Positions 1-8,607 of a stretch of 50,186 bases of DNA are shown one piece after another; the first letter of the stretch is position 1; every line of letters starts with the position of its first letter. A model generated the notes under the pieces. It was not told the origin of the DNA and did not search any database. It saw only the letters and a program-made list of their open reading frames with translations. Made by a program: the position numbers and the translations under genes. Source of the stretch: a bacterium (GTDB lineage: Bacteria; Krumholzibacteriota; Krumholzibacteriia; LZORAL124-64-63); the NCBI GenBank assembly GCA_016719645.1, contig JADJYS010000022.1, forward strand, positions 1-50,186. Reading direction: 5' to 3'.

Positions 1-530
1 AGGTCGCGGTCCACCCCGAGAACCGCGGCAAGGGCGCCGCCCTGCAGACCGGCTTCGCCTGGGCCCGCGACCACGGCTGGGAGTGGGCCTTCACGATGGA
101 CGCCGACGGCCAGCACCTGCCGCGCGAGATGGCCCCCTTCCTCGCCGCGGCGCAGGCCCGGGGCCTGGACGTCGTGGTCGGCACGCGCATGGACCGCACC
201 GCGGACATGCCCTGGCTGCGCAAGGCGACCAACGTCTTCACCAGCCGGGTCGTGAGCCGCCTCGCGGGCGTGCGCATCCCCGACTCGCAGAACGGCTACC
301 GGCTCTTCCGCGTCGCGGCGCTGGAGGGCCTGCGCGTCACGACCAGCCGCTACGATTTCGAATCCGAGATCCTGGTGCGCCTGGCGCGGCGCGGCGCCCG
401 CATCGATTCGGTCCCGACCACCACGGTCTACGGCGAGGAACGCAGCGCCATCCACCCCCTGCGCGACACCGTGCGGTTCTTCCGCCTGGTGCGTCGCCTG
501 AGCCGCACCCGCGAACAGGAGCGTCCATGA
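1..530 (+). CDS. Glycosyltransferase family 2 (5' end outside window)
   Basis: The reading frame is open from base 3 and the start lies upstream of the window; about 175 residues are visible. An NRGKGAALQTGF stretch followed by DADGQH matches the nucleotide-sugar and metal site of inverting GT-A (family 2) transferases. The following QNGYRLFR and YDFESEILVRLARRG segments resemble the polyprenyl-phosphate mannose/glucose synthase branch. No membrane helices follow the catalytic domain, so it looks like a soluble, membrane-associated enzyme. Its stop overlaps the surE start in an ATGA, which implies translational coupling. The donor and acceptor cannot be told from the sequence. Confidence 0.85.
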   Translation, partial: VAVHPENRGKGAALQTGFAWARDHGWEWAFTMDADGQHLPREMAPFLAAAQARGLDVVVGTRMDRTADMPWLRKATNVFTSRVVSRLAGVRIPDSQNGYRLFRVAALEGLRVTTSRYDFESEILVRLARRGARIDSVPTTTVYGEERSAIHPLRDTVRFFRLVRRLSRTREQERP

Positions 531-1315
531 CCCGCCACATCCTGCTGAGCAACGACGACGGCATCGAGGCCCACGGCCTGAACCTGCTGGCCCGCGTCCT
601 GACCGAGCGCGGCGACGTCCGGGTCAGCGTCGTGGCGCCTTCGGAGCAGCAGAGCGCCTCGAGCCACTCGCTGACCATCCGCAACCCGATCCGCGTGCTC
701 GACTGCGGGCCCGGCCGCTGGGCGGTCACCGGCACGCCCACCGACAGCGTGCTGGTCGCGGTCGAGCACATCCTGCGCGACGACCCGCCCGACCTGGTCA
801 TCAGCGGCATCAACCACGGCGCGAACATGGGGGAGGACGTCACCTACTCCGGCACCGTGGCCGCCGCGCTGGAGGGCGCGATCCTGGGCTTCCCCAGCTA
901 CGCCCTGTCCTGCGCCTCCTGGCACCCCCGCGACTGGGGCGCGGCGGAGGCTTTCGTGCGCCACCACCTCGACGACCTGCTGGCGGTCCCGATGCCGGGC
1001 AACGCGCTGCTGAACGTGAACATCCCGGACATCCCGGCCTCCGAGGTGCGCGGCATCCGCACCTGCCCGCTGGGCCACCGCCGCTACAAGGACGTCATCA
1101 CCGAGCAGACCGACCCGCGCGGCCGCCCCTACCTGTGGATCGGCGGGCGCGGCCCGACCTGGGAGCAGATCCCGGACACCGACGCCGTGCTGCTGCAGCA
1201 GGGGTTCGTGGTGGTCACCCCGCTGCGCGTCGACCTGACGCACTCCGAACTGCTGGCCGGGATGGGTGGCCTGGACCTCGGCGGCCCGCTCGGCCCGGCG
1301 GCGGGGGCGCGATGA
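527..1315 (+). CDS. surE: 5'/3'-nucleotidase SurE
   Basis: The 262-residue protein is the usual SurE length. It opens with HILLSNDDGIEAHGL, whose paired Asp residues (10-11) bind the divalent metal, and carries APSEQQSASSHSLT, GTPTDSV and ISGINHGANMGEDVTYSGTV, all family signatures around the active site. SurE dephosphorylates nucleoside monophosphates and is linked to survival in stationary phase. The ATG at 527 overlaps the preceding stop, and its TGA overlaps the pcm start (ATGA at 1312). The surE-pcm pairing is a widely conserved stress/repair couple, which supports both calls. Confidence 0.95.
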   Translation: MTRHILLSNDDGIEAHGLNLLARVLTERGDVRVSVVAPSEQQSASSHSLTIRNPIRVLDCGPGRWAVTGTPTDSVLVAVEHILRDDPPDLVISGINHGANMGEDVTYSGTVAAALEGAILGFPSYALSCASWHPRDWGAAEAFVRHHLDDLLAVPMPGNALLNVNIPDIPASEVRGIRTCPLGHRRYKDVITEQTDPRGRPYLWIGGRGPTWEQIPDTDAVLLQQGFVVVTPLRVDLTHSELLAGMGGLDLGGPLGPAAGAR

Positions 1316-1962
1316 AGGACTACGCCGTCGCGCGCCGCCGCATGGTGGACGAGCAGATCCGCGACGCCGGCGTCACCGACCCGGCCGTCCTGGGCGCGAT
1401 GCGCGAGGTCCCCCGCCACCGCTTCGTGCCCCGGCTGCTGCACCACCGGGCCTACCAGGGCTGCGCCCTGCCCATCGGCCACGGCCAGACCATCAGCCAG
1501 CCCTTCATCGTGGGCCTGATGACCGCCCTGCTCGAGCTCAAGGGCGACGAGCGCGTCCTGGAGGTGGGCACCGGCTCGGGCTACCAGGCGGCGATCCTGT
1601 CCCGGCTGGCCCGCGAGGTGGTCAGCGTCGAGCGCATCGAGGCGCTGGCCCTGCGCGCCGCCCGGACGCTCGAGGAGCTGGGCTGCGCCAACGTCGTGGT
1701 CCGGGCCGCCGACGGGGGCGCCGGGCAGCCCGAGGCCGGCCCCTTCGACGCCGTCGTGGTGACGGCCTGCCCCCCGCGCCTGCCGTCGCTGCTCTTCCAC
1801 GAGCTGCGCGAGGGCGGGGTCCTGGTGCTGCCGATCGGGGACGACGACGAGCAGATCCTCTACCGCTACCGCAAGGTGGGGGGGGAGCCGGTCGTGGAGC
1901 GTTCGGTGGCCTGCCGGTTCGTGCCGATGCTGGACGGGGTGCAGCGGCTCGACGGGGACTGA
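1312..1962 (+). CDS. pcm: Protein-L-isoaspartate O-methyltransferase
   Basis: The product has 216 residues. It contains the N-terminal MVDEQIRDAGVTDPAVL segment, the PIGHGQTISQPFIV motif and the SAM-binding VLEVGTGSGYQAAILSRL motif, all diagnostic of PIMT. The enzyme methylates isoaspartyl residues in aged proteins and starts their repair. It is cytoplasmic and translationally coupled to surE by a 4-base overlap. No other gene follows in the operon; a tRNA gene lies about 100 bases downstream. The length and motifs are intact. Confidence 0.95.
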   Translation: MKDYAVARRRMVDEQIRDAGVTDPAVLGAMREVPRHRFVPRLLHHRAYQGCALPIGHGQTISQPFIVGLMTALLELKGDERVLEVGTGSGYQAAILSRLAREVVSVERIEALALRAARTLEELGCANVVVRAADGGAGQPEAGPFDAVVVTACPPRLPSLLFHELREGGVLVLPIGDDDEQILYRYRKVGGEPVVERSVACRFVPMLDGVQRLDGD

Positions 1963-2068
1963 AGCCGGAAGCCGTCCTTGCGTTTCCGGTGCCGATGGTG
2001 CATCTTGGGCGTCTGTTTCGCGGGTCCCCGGGCCGACGCCCGGGGCGTTCGCGGACCACGGAACTGGT

Positions 2069-2145
<77 letters not shown>

Positions 2146-2154
2146 CACGATGCC

Positions 2155-2192
2155 GAAGGGAACGGGCCGCCGCGAGGCGGCCCGCTTCCGTT
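2155..2192. terminator. GC-rich hairpin between tRNA-Pro and the convergent gene
   Basis: A perfect 8-bp stem (2164-2171 with 2176-2183, loop GCGA) is extended by imperfect GGAA/TTCC flanks. It lies between the end of tRNA-Pro and the end of the convergent minus-strand gene. There is no clear T-run on either side, so it is only a probable bidirectional terminator. Confidence 0.5.
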
Positions 2193-2227
2193 CGCGCACC
2201 CGGCGGCCGCGTTCCCGCCGGTCCGGT

Positions 2228-4514
2228 TCACGAGGGCGTCGGACCTTCCGCATCCGGGACGGCGGCCTCCCGCATCGCCCAGCCCCCCCGCCAGGCCAGC
2301 AGGCCGCCCGCCGCCAGGTACACCGCCCCGCCCAGCAGCAGCGCCGCGCGGTACCCCGCGACGAAGGCCACCAGCACGGCCAGCGCGGAGCCGGCCACCG
2401 CGGCGACGCCGTTGACCGCGAACCCCCAGTCGATCAGCGCCCCGACCCGCTGCCCGCCCTTGGGGAAGGGCATCCCCATGCAGAATCCCCAGCGGGGCGA
2501 TCAGCACCGCGGCCGTCGCCGCCCGCGCGCCCAGTCCCCAGCCGCCGCACAGCTCGGCCACCCGCGGGAACAGCAGCACGTCCAGCAGCAGCCAGACGGC
2601 GATGCCCAGGAAGGGCAGCGCGTCGCCGGCGCGCGGCGACAGCCGGCTGCCCAGGCCCGACCCCAGCAGCAGCACGGCCAGGACGGTGATCAGGCCGTAG
2701 ACCGACGGCCCGATCAGCAGCGCATACTGCTGGATCAGCACCACCTCCACCATCATGAACGCCATGCCCAGCAGGAAGAAGTAGAGCCAGGGCGCGGCCC
2801 GCAGGCGCGGGCCGCGGCCGAGGCGGGGCAGCAGCGTGAGCGGCGCCACCAGCAGCAGGCTGGCGGCCAGGACCACCGCGACCAGCAGCTTCGCCAGCGG
2901 GAAGCCGCGGAACTCGTAGGGGCTGATCTGCGCCAGCGCCCCCGGGCGGAAGTTCTTCCACAGCCCGAGCTGCGCCGTGAACGGGCGGTTGTCGTCGCAG
3001 GGCGAGATGTCGATCGGGGCGTCCGCGGCCGCCGCTTCCCAGCCGCCGTCGACGATGCGCTGGATGAGGTTGTCGCGGTCCGCCTCGTCCGCCGGGTAGA
3101 GCAGGTGGATCTGGCCGTGCCGCTCGGGAGTCAGGGGCCAGAAGGCCGTGCGGCGGATCTCCTCGGTCAGCGGCTGCTTCGAGAGCAGCAGCAGCTGGCG
3201 CCGCATCGCCGGCAGGTCGTAGACCGCGAGGTGCGCGGCCGGGTCCGCCACGCCCAGGTCCTGCAGGGCCAGCAGCGCCTCGCTCACCAGGCGCGGCATG
3301 TAGAACTGGTGTTCCATCGACAGGAACCCGTCGTCGCTCAACGCGAGCCAGTAGTCCCGGAACGCCTCGCGCGTGAACAGGTAGTTCTCGGCCATGGCGA
3401 AGGAGCCCGAGGCCAGCGCGGCGAAGGTGTTGGAGCTGAGCGAGTAGATGAGGTCGAACTCGCCGCGGTGGCGGCGCACGTAGCTGCGGCCGTCCTCGGT
3501 GGCCACCGTCACCCGCGGGTCGTGGTAGATGCGGCCGGTGAACTCGGCCAGCGGCCCGTCGGTCAGCAGCCGGTTGATGTGCGGCACGACCTCGACGGCG
3601 TGGACCTCGGCGGCCCCGTACACCAGCGCCTGCAGGACGTCGCCGCCGCCGCCGGCGCCCAGCGACAGGAAGGTGCAGCGGTCGAAGCGCTCGATCAGGG
3701 GCCGCACGTCGATGCCGAAGACCGGCCCGGCTTCGCGGGGGGGCGGCGTGAAGTCCCCGTCGAAACGGTGCACCGGCGAGTTGGCCGCGTTGTCGATCTC
3801 CAGACCCTTGGCGTCCTCGCCGTAGTCGTAGACCTTCAGCTTGGCCACCGCATCCCAGTGCGTGAAGCTCACCGGCGCCCGCTCCTGGCGGGGCTTGCTC
3901 AGGAGCGATTCCGCCTGGCCGCCCATCACCGCCATCGCGACCAGGACCACCGCCGCCAGGGGCTTGGCGCGGCGGGGGAGGGTCAGCGCGGCTCCCAGCA
4001 GCACGGGCACGCCGCAGGCGAAGACCGCGGTGGGCGTGCCCAGGACGTTCATCACCACGACGCAGAGCAGGACGCCCAGCCCGGCGCCGGCCAGGTCGGC
4101 GGTGTAGAGCCGGGGCAGGTCGGCGTGCCCGCGCGCGAAGAGCTGCGCCAGGGCCGCGCCGCCGCAGAAGTAGGCGCCTCCCAGCAGCAGGGCCGTCAGC
4201 GCGACGTTGCCCCCCAGCGCCCAGCTCTGGAAGATCCGGCCGAAATCGGCGTTCACGGCGAAGGCCAGCGGCGGCCCGGCGGTGGCCGCGGCCGCCGTCG
4301 CCAGCAGCCACCACGGCAGCGCGCGCTCGTGGCCCGCCACCGGGGACAGGCGCACCGCCAGGGCGCCCAGCCCCAGCCCCAGCACCGCCACCGACAGGAT
4401 CAGGAAGGCGAACGAGTAGAAGAACTCCGCGGAGAAGACCCTGGTCCAGGCCAGTTCCAGGGCGATCAGGGACAGCGAGGTCAGAGCGACCAGCAGGCCA
4501 CGGCGTCGGTGCAT
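2228..4514 (-). pseudogene. Membrane-embedded spermidine synthase-like protein, with a one-base frameshift
   Basis: The first about 678 residues are read from the ATG at 4514. They contain several N-terminal membrane helices, then a SAM-binding Rossmann domain (FLSLGAGGGGDVLQ, followed by an acidic VHAVEV), then another helical block. The frame breaks at about 2480. Removing one base there joins GIL to MGMPFPKGGQRVGALIDWGF, the conserved C-terminal signature of this integral-membrane spermine/spermidine synthase-like family, and the protein then ends naturally at 2228 (about 761 residues). As written, translation would run into a nonsense tail. The gene is either genuinely broken or carries a sequencing error. 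The substrate is unknown; many family members are not proven aminopropyltransferases. The gene lies 114 bases downstream of the phosphoesterase. Confidence 0.75.
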
Positions 4515-4628
4515 GTCGGCTCCCGGGATGGCGGTCCGTCATTGAACGGCGGGGATCAACAGGCAGGATCTACGAGCGGCGGGAGAGATGGTTGCCGCGC
4601 GCGGCGCGATGGCGCGGCGCGGCCGGCC

Positions 4629-5366
4629 TCACCGCAGGCCGATCAGGCGCCGCCAGCGGGATCGGCCCGGAAGGCTGCACAGCCGCTCCACCTTGCGGAA
4701 CTCGCCGCGGCCGTCGATCAGGGCGTACCCCTGCCAGCTCTGCGGCAGGCCGCAGTACCGGGTCCCCGCGCGCTCGCTCTCGTGCCAGCGGTGGTGGTGC
4801 CCGAAGAACCACCAGCGCGGCCGCAGGTGCTCGGCCACCCGCGCCAGCCCGGGAACGCCGGGGGGGCCGAGGTGCGCCAGGGCGGCCTCGCTGGGCACCC
4901 CGATGCCCGAGGGGCAGTCGTGGCTGATGACGATGTCGATGCTGCCCGGCGCATGGAGCAGGCAGGCGGCGATGTCCCTGTCGCGGATCTCGCTGCCGCT
5001 GGGCGTCGACCAGGCGTCCATGTAGCGGGCGCCGCCGACGCACAGCCAGTTGCTGGCGCCGAACCGCTGGACGCTGGACCGCGGCAGGTGGGTGAAGACG
5101 TCGGCGTAGTCGCGCACCAGGCGCTCGAACGCCGCGAAATCCTCGTGGTTGCCCTCGATGAAGGAGACCGGGTGCGAGAACCGCCGCCCGTCGCGCCGGA
5201 AGTGGCGCTGCAGATCGTCGCCGAACAGGCCGAAGTCGCCCAGGACCAGCACCTGGTCGACCGCGCAGCCCAGCTCCTGCTGGGCGTGCTCGACCTGCGC
5301 GTCGACGACGCCGTACCGCGCGTGCACGTCGCTGAGCAGCAGGATCGCCCCGTCGCCGTTCGGCAT
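4629..5366 (-). CDS. Calcineurin-like metallophosphoesterase
   Basis: The 245-residue cytoplasmic protein has the full metallophosphoesterase motif set: SDVH near residue 12, LGDFG, GNHE, SHDCPSG and the C-terminal GHHHRWH. These supply the two-metal ligands. ATG 5366 starts 5 bases after the stop of the sensor nucleotidyltransferase gene, so the two are almost certainly co-transcribed. The substrate is not evident; the family includes protein phosphatases, nucleotide phosphodiesterases and nucleases. By context (inference) it could oppose the nucleotidyl-transfer activity predicted upstream. Confidence 0.85.
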   Translation of the reverse strand: MPNGDGAILLLSDVHARYGVVDAQVEHAQQELGCAVDQVLVLGDFGLFGDDLQRHFRRDGRRFSHPVSFIEGNHEDFAAFERLVRDYADVFTHLPRSSVQRFGASNWLCVGGARYMDAWSTPSGSEIRDRDIAACLLHAPGSIDIVISHDCPSGIGVPSEAALAHLGPPGVPGLARVAEHLRPRWWFFGHHHRWHESERAGTRYCGLPQSWQGYALIDGRGEFRKVERLCSLPGRSRWRRLIGLR

Positions 5367-5371
5367 CGCCC

Positions 5372-7444
5372 TCAGGCTCCCTTGAACTCCTGGTCCAGCA
5401 GCGTCTGCAGCGTCTTGATGTGCGCGAACACGTCCTTCAGCGTCCGCCGGACCTCCGGCGCCAGCGACTCCGGTTCGATCCGGTTGTCGGGCTCGAGCCG
5501 TTCGAGGAGGCGCCGGGCCTGGCGCTGCAGGCGCAGGTCCATCAGGAAGCGGTAGTCCGCGGCCAGCTCGACGGCCGTCTCGGCGCGCAGCTGGCCCGCC
5601 GCCGCCAGGGCGTCCAGCCGTTCGATCGTGCCGGTGGCGGCGACCCCGTGCTGCAGGGCGCGCAGCCGCACGTAGTCGACGATCTGCGCCATGACGCCCT
5701 TGACGTCGAAGGTGGCGCGGTCCGCTTCGCCTTTTTCCAGCGCGAAGCCGCCGAACGGCCGCAGCGGCGGTTCGTACTGCAGCACGCTGCGCGCGAGCAG
5801 GTGCAGGAAGCGGGGCTCGCTCGCGACCTCCCGCGCCAGGTGCGACCGCAATGCGGCCAGCAGCTCCGGCTCCCCGAGGGCGCCGCGGAAATCGAAGAAG
5901 ATCTTCGCCTGCAGCAGGTCCTCGGCCTCCAGGGTGTGGATCCAGCCCGCGAACGTGCGCTGCCAGCCGCCGAGCGACTGGCAGCAGCGCCGCTCCCCGG
6001 ACATGATGCCGCCGCTGCAATAGGGGTAGCCCGCCGCGTCCAGGATCGCGGAGAGCCGCGCGCCCAGGCGCAGGAAGTAGGCCCGCGCCGCCTCGTCCGC
6101 GCCGGCCTCCAGGTCCGGGTAGATGATGGCGTGGTCCTGGTCCGCCAGCAGGCTCACCTCGGCGCGGCCGAGGCTGCCCATGAGCATGACGTCGAAGTCC
6201 GACGGCGGCGGCCCCAGCTCGGCGATCGCCAGTTCGACGCCCTTGCGCACGGCGACGTCCGCGTTCTGCGAGAGCATGCGGCTGACCTGCAGCGCGTCGG
6301 CGCCGTGGCTCATCATGAGGCCGGCCATGGTCGCCAGGCGCCGGTTCGCCGCCGCGAGGTCCTCGCTGCTCTGCGCCGCGCGCAGGTCGAGCTCCCGCGG
6401 CTTGGCGAGCCGGGTGGCCACCGCCATGAACCCCGGCTTGCCCTGCAGCAGCACGCGCGACAGCGACAGCATGACCCGCACGGCGCCGCCGTCGCGCGTG
6501 ACCAGCTCCGCCTCGTAGCGCGTCGGCGCGCTCTGCCCCTCGGCCACCGCCTGCCAGTGACGGCGCCCGCTCTCCAGTTCGGCGGCCGTCGGGAGCACCA
6601 GCTTCCCGGCGTCCAGGCGGGCGAACTCCTCGCGATCGTAGCCCGCCAGCTTCAGCATGCTCGCGTTGGCGAAGAGCCCCTCGTCGCCCACGGACATGAA
6701 GATCGACTCGCCGGCCGACTCCACCAGCGAGCGGTACTTCTCCTCGGAGGACTTCAGGGCGGCTGCCGTGAGCTGGCGGCCCCGCTCCGCCTGGTAGCTC
6801 GTGCGCAGCAGGAAGACCAGCAGCAGCGTCACCGCCGCGAGGATCAGCAGGGCCGCCGCCTGCAGCCGCCCGGTCACCGCCGCCACCTCGCGGTCGACGT
6901 CGTCGGTGTAGACGCCGGTGCCGATGATCCAGCCCCAGGGCGCGAAGCCCTTGACGTAGGAGAGCTTCGGCACGATGCGCGCGGGGTCGTCCTTCCACTG
7001 CCACATGTAGTCGACGTAGCCGGCGCCCTCGCGGCGCACCACGTCGGCCATCGCCACGAAGATCAGCTTGCCGTGCGGGTCGGCGAAGGCGGACAGGTCG
7101 CCGCCCTCGAGGTCGGGCCGGTAGGGGTGGACGATCATCCGCGGCTGCAGGTCGTTGATCCAGAAGTAGTCCTTGCCCTCCTGGCCGTAGTGGAGGCTGC
7201 GGACCTGCAGGATGGCGGCGGCCTGGGCCTGCTCGCGCGTGAGCCGCCCGGCGCGCTCCTCGGCCTCGTAGCGGGCCAGGATGTTCCACGACGACTCGGT
7301 CAGCTCGCGGATCATGAGCCGCTTCTGGTCCATCACCGCGCGGCTCAGGGTGGGCAGGAAGTGGAAGAAGACCACGCCGGAGAAGAGGCCGATGGCCAGC
7401 AGGGCGGGCAGGCCGGCGCGCAGCGCAAGACGCTGACGCCTCAT
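5372..7444 (-). CDS. Cache-PAS-DUF294 sensor nucleotidyltransferase
   Basis: The 690-residue protein has an N-terminal membrane helix, then a periplasmic Cache domain (about 40-200; GKDYFWINDLQPRMIVHPY and KGFAPWGWIIGTGVYTDDV are typical of single-Cache sensors), and a second helix near 210-235. A PAS domain follows (about 245-355; EEKYRSLVESAGESIFM). The C-terminal half is a DUF294 putative nucleotidyltransferase with GSLGRAEVSLLADQDHAIIY, matching the GS...GR...D-x-D signature of GlnD-like transferases, followed by a DUF294 C-terminal domain (GYPYCSGGIMSGERRC and IFFDFRGALGE). DUF294 proteins usually carry cyclic-nucleotide-binding or CBS domains; here the input is a Cache/PAS pair. The gene follows the porin by 48 bases and precedes the phosphoesterase by 5. 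It probably senses an external small molecule, perhaps a carboxylate, and modifies an unknown target. Confidence 0.8.
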   Translation of the reverse strand: MRRQRLALRAGLPALLAIGLFSGVVFFHFLPTLSRAVMDQKRLMIRELTESSWNILARYEAEERAGRLTREQAQAAAILQVRSLHYGQEGKDYFWINDLQPRMIVHPYRPDLEGGDLSAFADPHGKLIFVAMADVVRREGAGYVDYMWQWKDDPARIVPKLSYVKGFAPWGWIIGTGVYTDDVDREVAAVTGRLQAAALLILAAVTLLLVFLLRTSYQAERGRQLTAAALKSSEEKYRSLVESAGESIFMSVGDEGLFANASMLKLAGYDREEFARLDAGKLVLPTAAELESGRRHWQAVAEGQSAPTRYEAELVTRDGGAVRVMLSLSRVLLQGKPGFMAVATRLAKPRELDLRAAQSSEDLAAANRRLATMAGLMMSHGADALQVSRMLSQNADVAVRKGVELAIAELGPPPSDFDVMLMGSLGRAEVSLLADQDHAIIYPDLEAGADEAARAYFLRLGARLSAILDAAGYPYCSGGIMSGERRCCQSLGGWQRTFAGWIHTLEAEDLLQAKIFFDFRGALGEPELLAALRSHLAREVASEPRFLHLLARSVLQYEPPLRPFGGFALEKGEADRATFDVKGVMAQIVDYVRLRALQHGVAATGTIERLDALAAAGQLRAETAVELAADYRFLMDLRLQRQARRLLERLEPDNRIEPESLAPEVRRTLKDVFAHIKTLQTLLDQEFKGA

Positions 7445-7492
7445 CGTGGTGACCTGCCCGCCGTCTTCATGCCGTTGCCTCCGCGCCGGAGC

Positions 7493-8551
7493 CTACAGCA
7501 GGAACTGCACGCCCGCCAGCAGCTGGTTGGGGCTGTCGCCGGTACTGTATTCCAGGCCGTAGCGCAGCTTGTGCTGCAGCCGGAAGAAGTGCAGCCCCGC
7601 CGTGAAGTTGCGGACCGCGGCGCCGACGTCCGGCTCGTTCGCGGCGATCTTGCCCGTCAGCTGCACGCGGTCGCGCCGCAGGCCCGCCTCGGCGAACCAC
7701 GTGCTGCCCGCGAAGTTGAGGTTGTCCCAGTCGTACCAGCCCGCGTTGCAGGTGTAGAAGATGTCGCCGGCGCCGAACCCGGACTGCAGGTCGAGCACGA
7801 ACGCCCGGTTGTTGATCACCCAGCCGGGGCTCCCGCCCGCAACGGCGCCGAGGCGGCTGGCCCGCTCCTGGTAGTCGACGCCCGTCCCCAGCAGCAGGTA
7901 GGTCTCGCCGCCCAGGCGCTCCTGGCCGTGGAACCAGGCGGTCGGCGCCGCGCCCACGGCCGCGAACTCCAGGTGTCCGGTGAAGCGGGGCGCCGCGGCG
8001 GCGTTCTTCGTGACGGCGTCGTCGTGCCCGTCGAAGACGCCGGCCCGGTAGGCGAAGCGCTTGCCGCACGGGCCGTGCAGCATCAGGCCCTGGTCCCGCC
8101 AGACGAAGGTGTGGGCCAGCTTGATCACCTCGGCGTTGTAGTCCAGCCCCAGCAGGGACGCGGCCGAGGACGTGCTCTCGAAGGACAGCGGCAGCAGGAT
8201 CAGGCCCGCCTGCAGCCACTGGTCCCCGCCGAGGCGCAGATCGACGAAGACGTCCTGCAGGTCGGTGGACACGCCGCCGGCGCGGTAGCGTCCGGCGTTG
8301 TCGTTGTCCGTCTCGGCGAAGACCTTCACGCCGTCGGCGATCTGCCCGCTGAAGATCAGGCGGCCCCGGCGCAGGTACAGGTCGAGGTCGTCGTCGGCGC
8401 CCTCCAGCGCCTGGGCCTGGAACTGGCCCAGCAGGCTGAACTGAAGGTACGCCCCGTCATCCAGATCCCAGCGGGGGCCGGCCAGCGCGGGCGCGGCCGC
8501 GACCGTCAACACCACCAGCGCCGCACGTAGCATCCAGTCCGTCCTGGTCAT
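7493..8551 (-). CDS. Outer-membrane porin (phosphate-selective porin O/P-like)
   Basis: The 352-residue product starts with a clear Sec signal peptide (MTRTDWMLRAALVVLTVAAA, cleavage after ALA). The mature part has alternating hydrophobic/polar strands and ends in a hydrophobic terminal residue pair (VQFLL), as outer-membrane beta barrels do. LDLYLRRGRLIFSGQIADGVKVF and the DLQDVFVDLRL stretch resemble the porin O/P and DcaP-like families. Its place between an ActP-type symporter and a Cache sensor suggests it admits the symporter's substrate across the outer membrane. Family assignment is by general pattern only. Confidence 0.65.
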   Translation of the reverse strand: MTRTDWMLRAALVVLTVAAAPALAGPRWDLDDGAYLQFSLLGQFQAQALEGADDDLDLYLRRGRLIFSGQIADGVKVFAETDNDNAGRYRAGGVSTDLQDVFVDLRLGGDQWLQAGLILLPLSFESTSSAASLLGLDYNAEVIKLAHTFVWRDQGLMLHGPCGKRFAYRAGVFDGHDDAVTKNAAAAPRFTGHLEFAAVGAAPTAWFHGQERLGGETYLLLGTGVDYQERASRLGAVAGGSPGWVINNRAFVLDLQSGFGAGDIFYTCNAGWYDWDNLNFAGSTWFAEAGLRRDRVQLTGKIAANEPDVGAAVRNFTAGLHFFRLQHKLRYGLEYSTGDSPNQLLAGVQFLL

Positions 8552-8607
8552 CGCTCACTCCTTGTCGGGATGGAAGGGGAGGCGGGCCGGCCGACCGGCC
8601 CGCGCGT

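Noticed and set aside
2470..2495. Programmed ribosomal frameshift in the spermidine synthase-like gene
   Set aside because: No slippery heptamer or downstream pseudoknot is visible; an indel or sequencing error is simpler.
2412..5555. Very long open frames opposite the spermidine synthase-like, sensor and other genes
   Set aside because: They are antisense frames of high-GC coding DNA; the proteins are low-complexity (Arg, Gln, Ala, Gly rich) with no domain, while the opposite strand has clear families.
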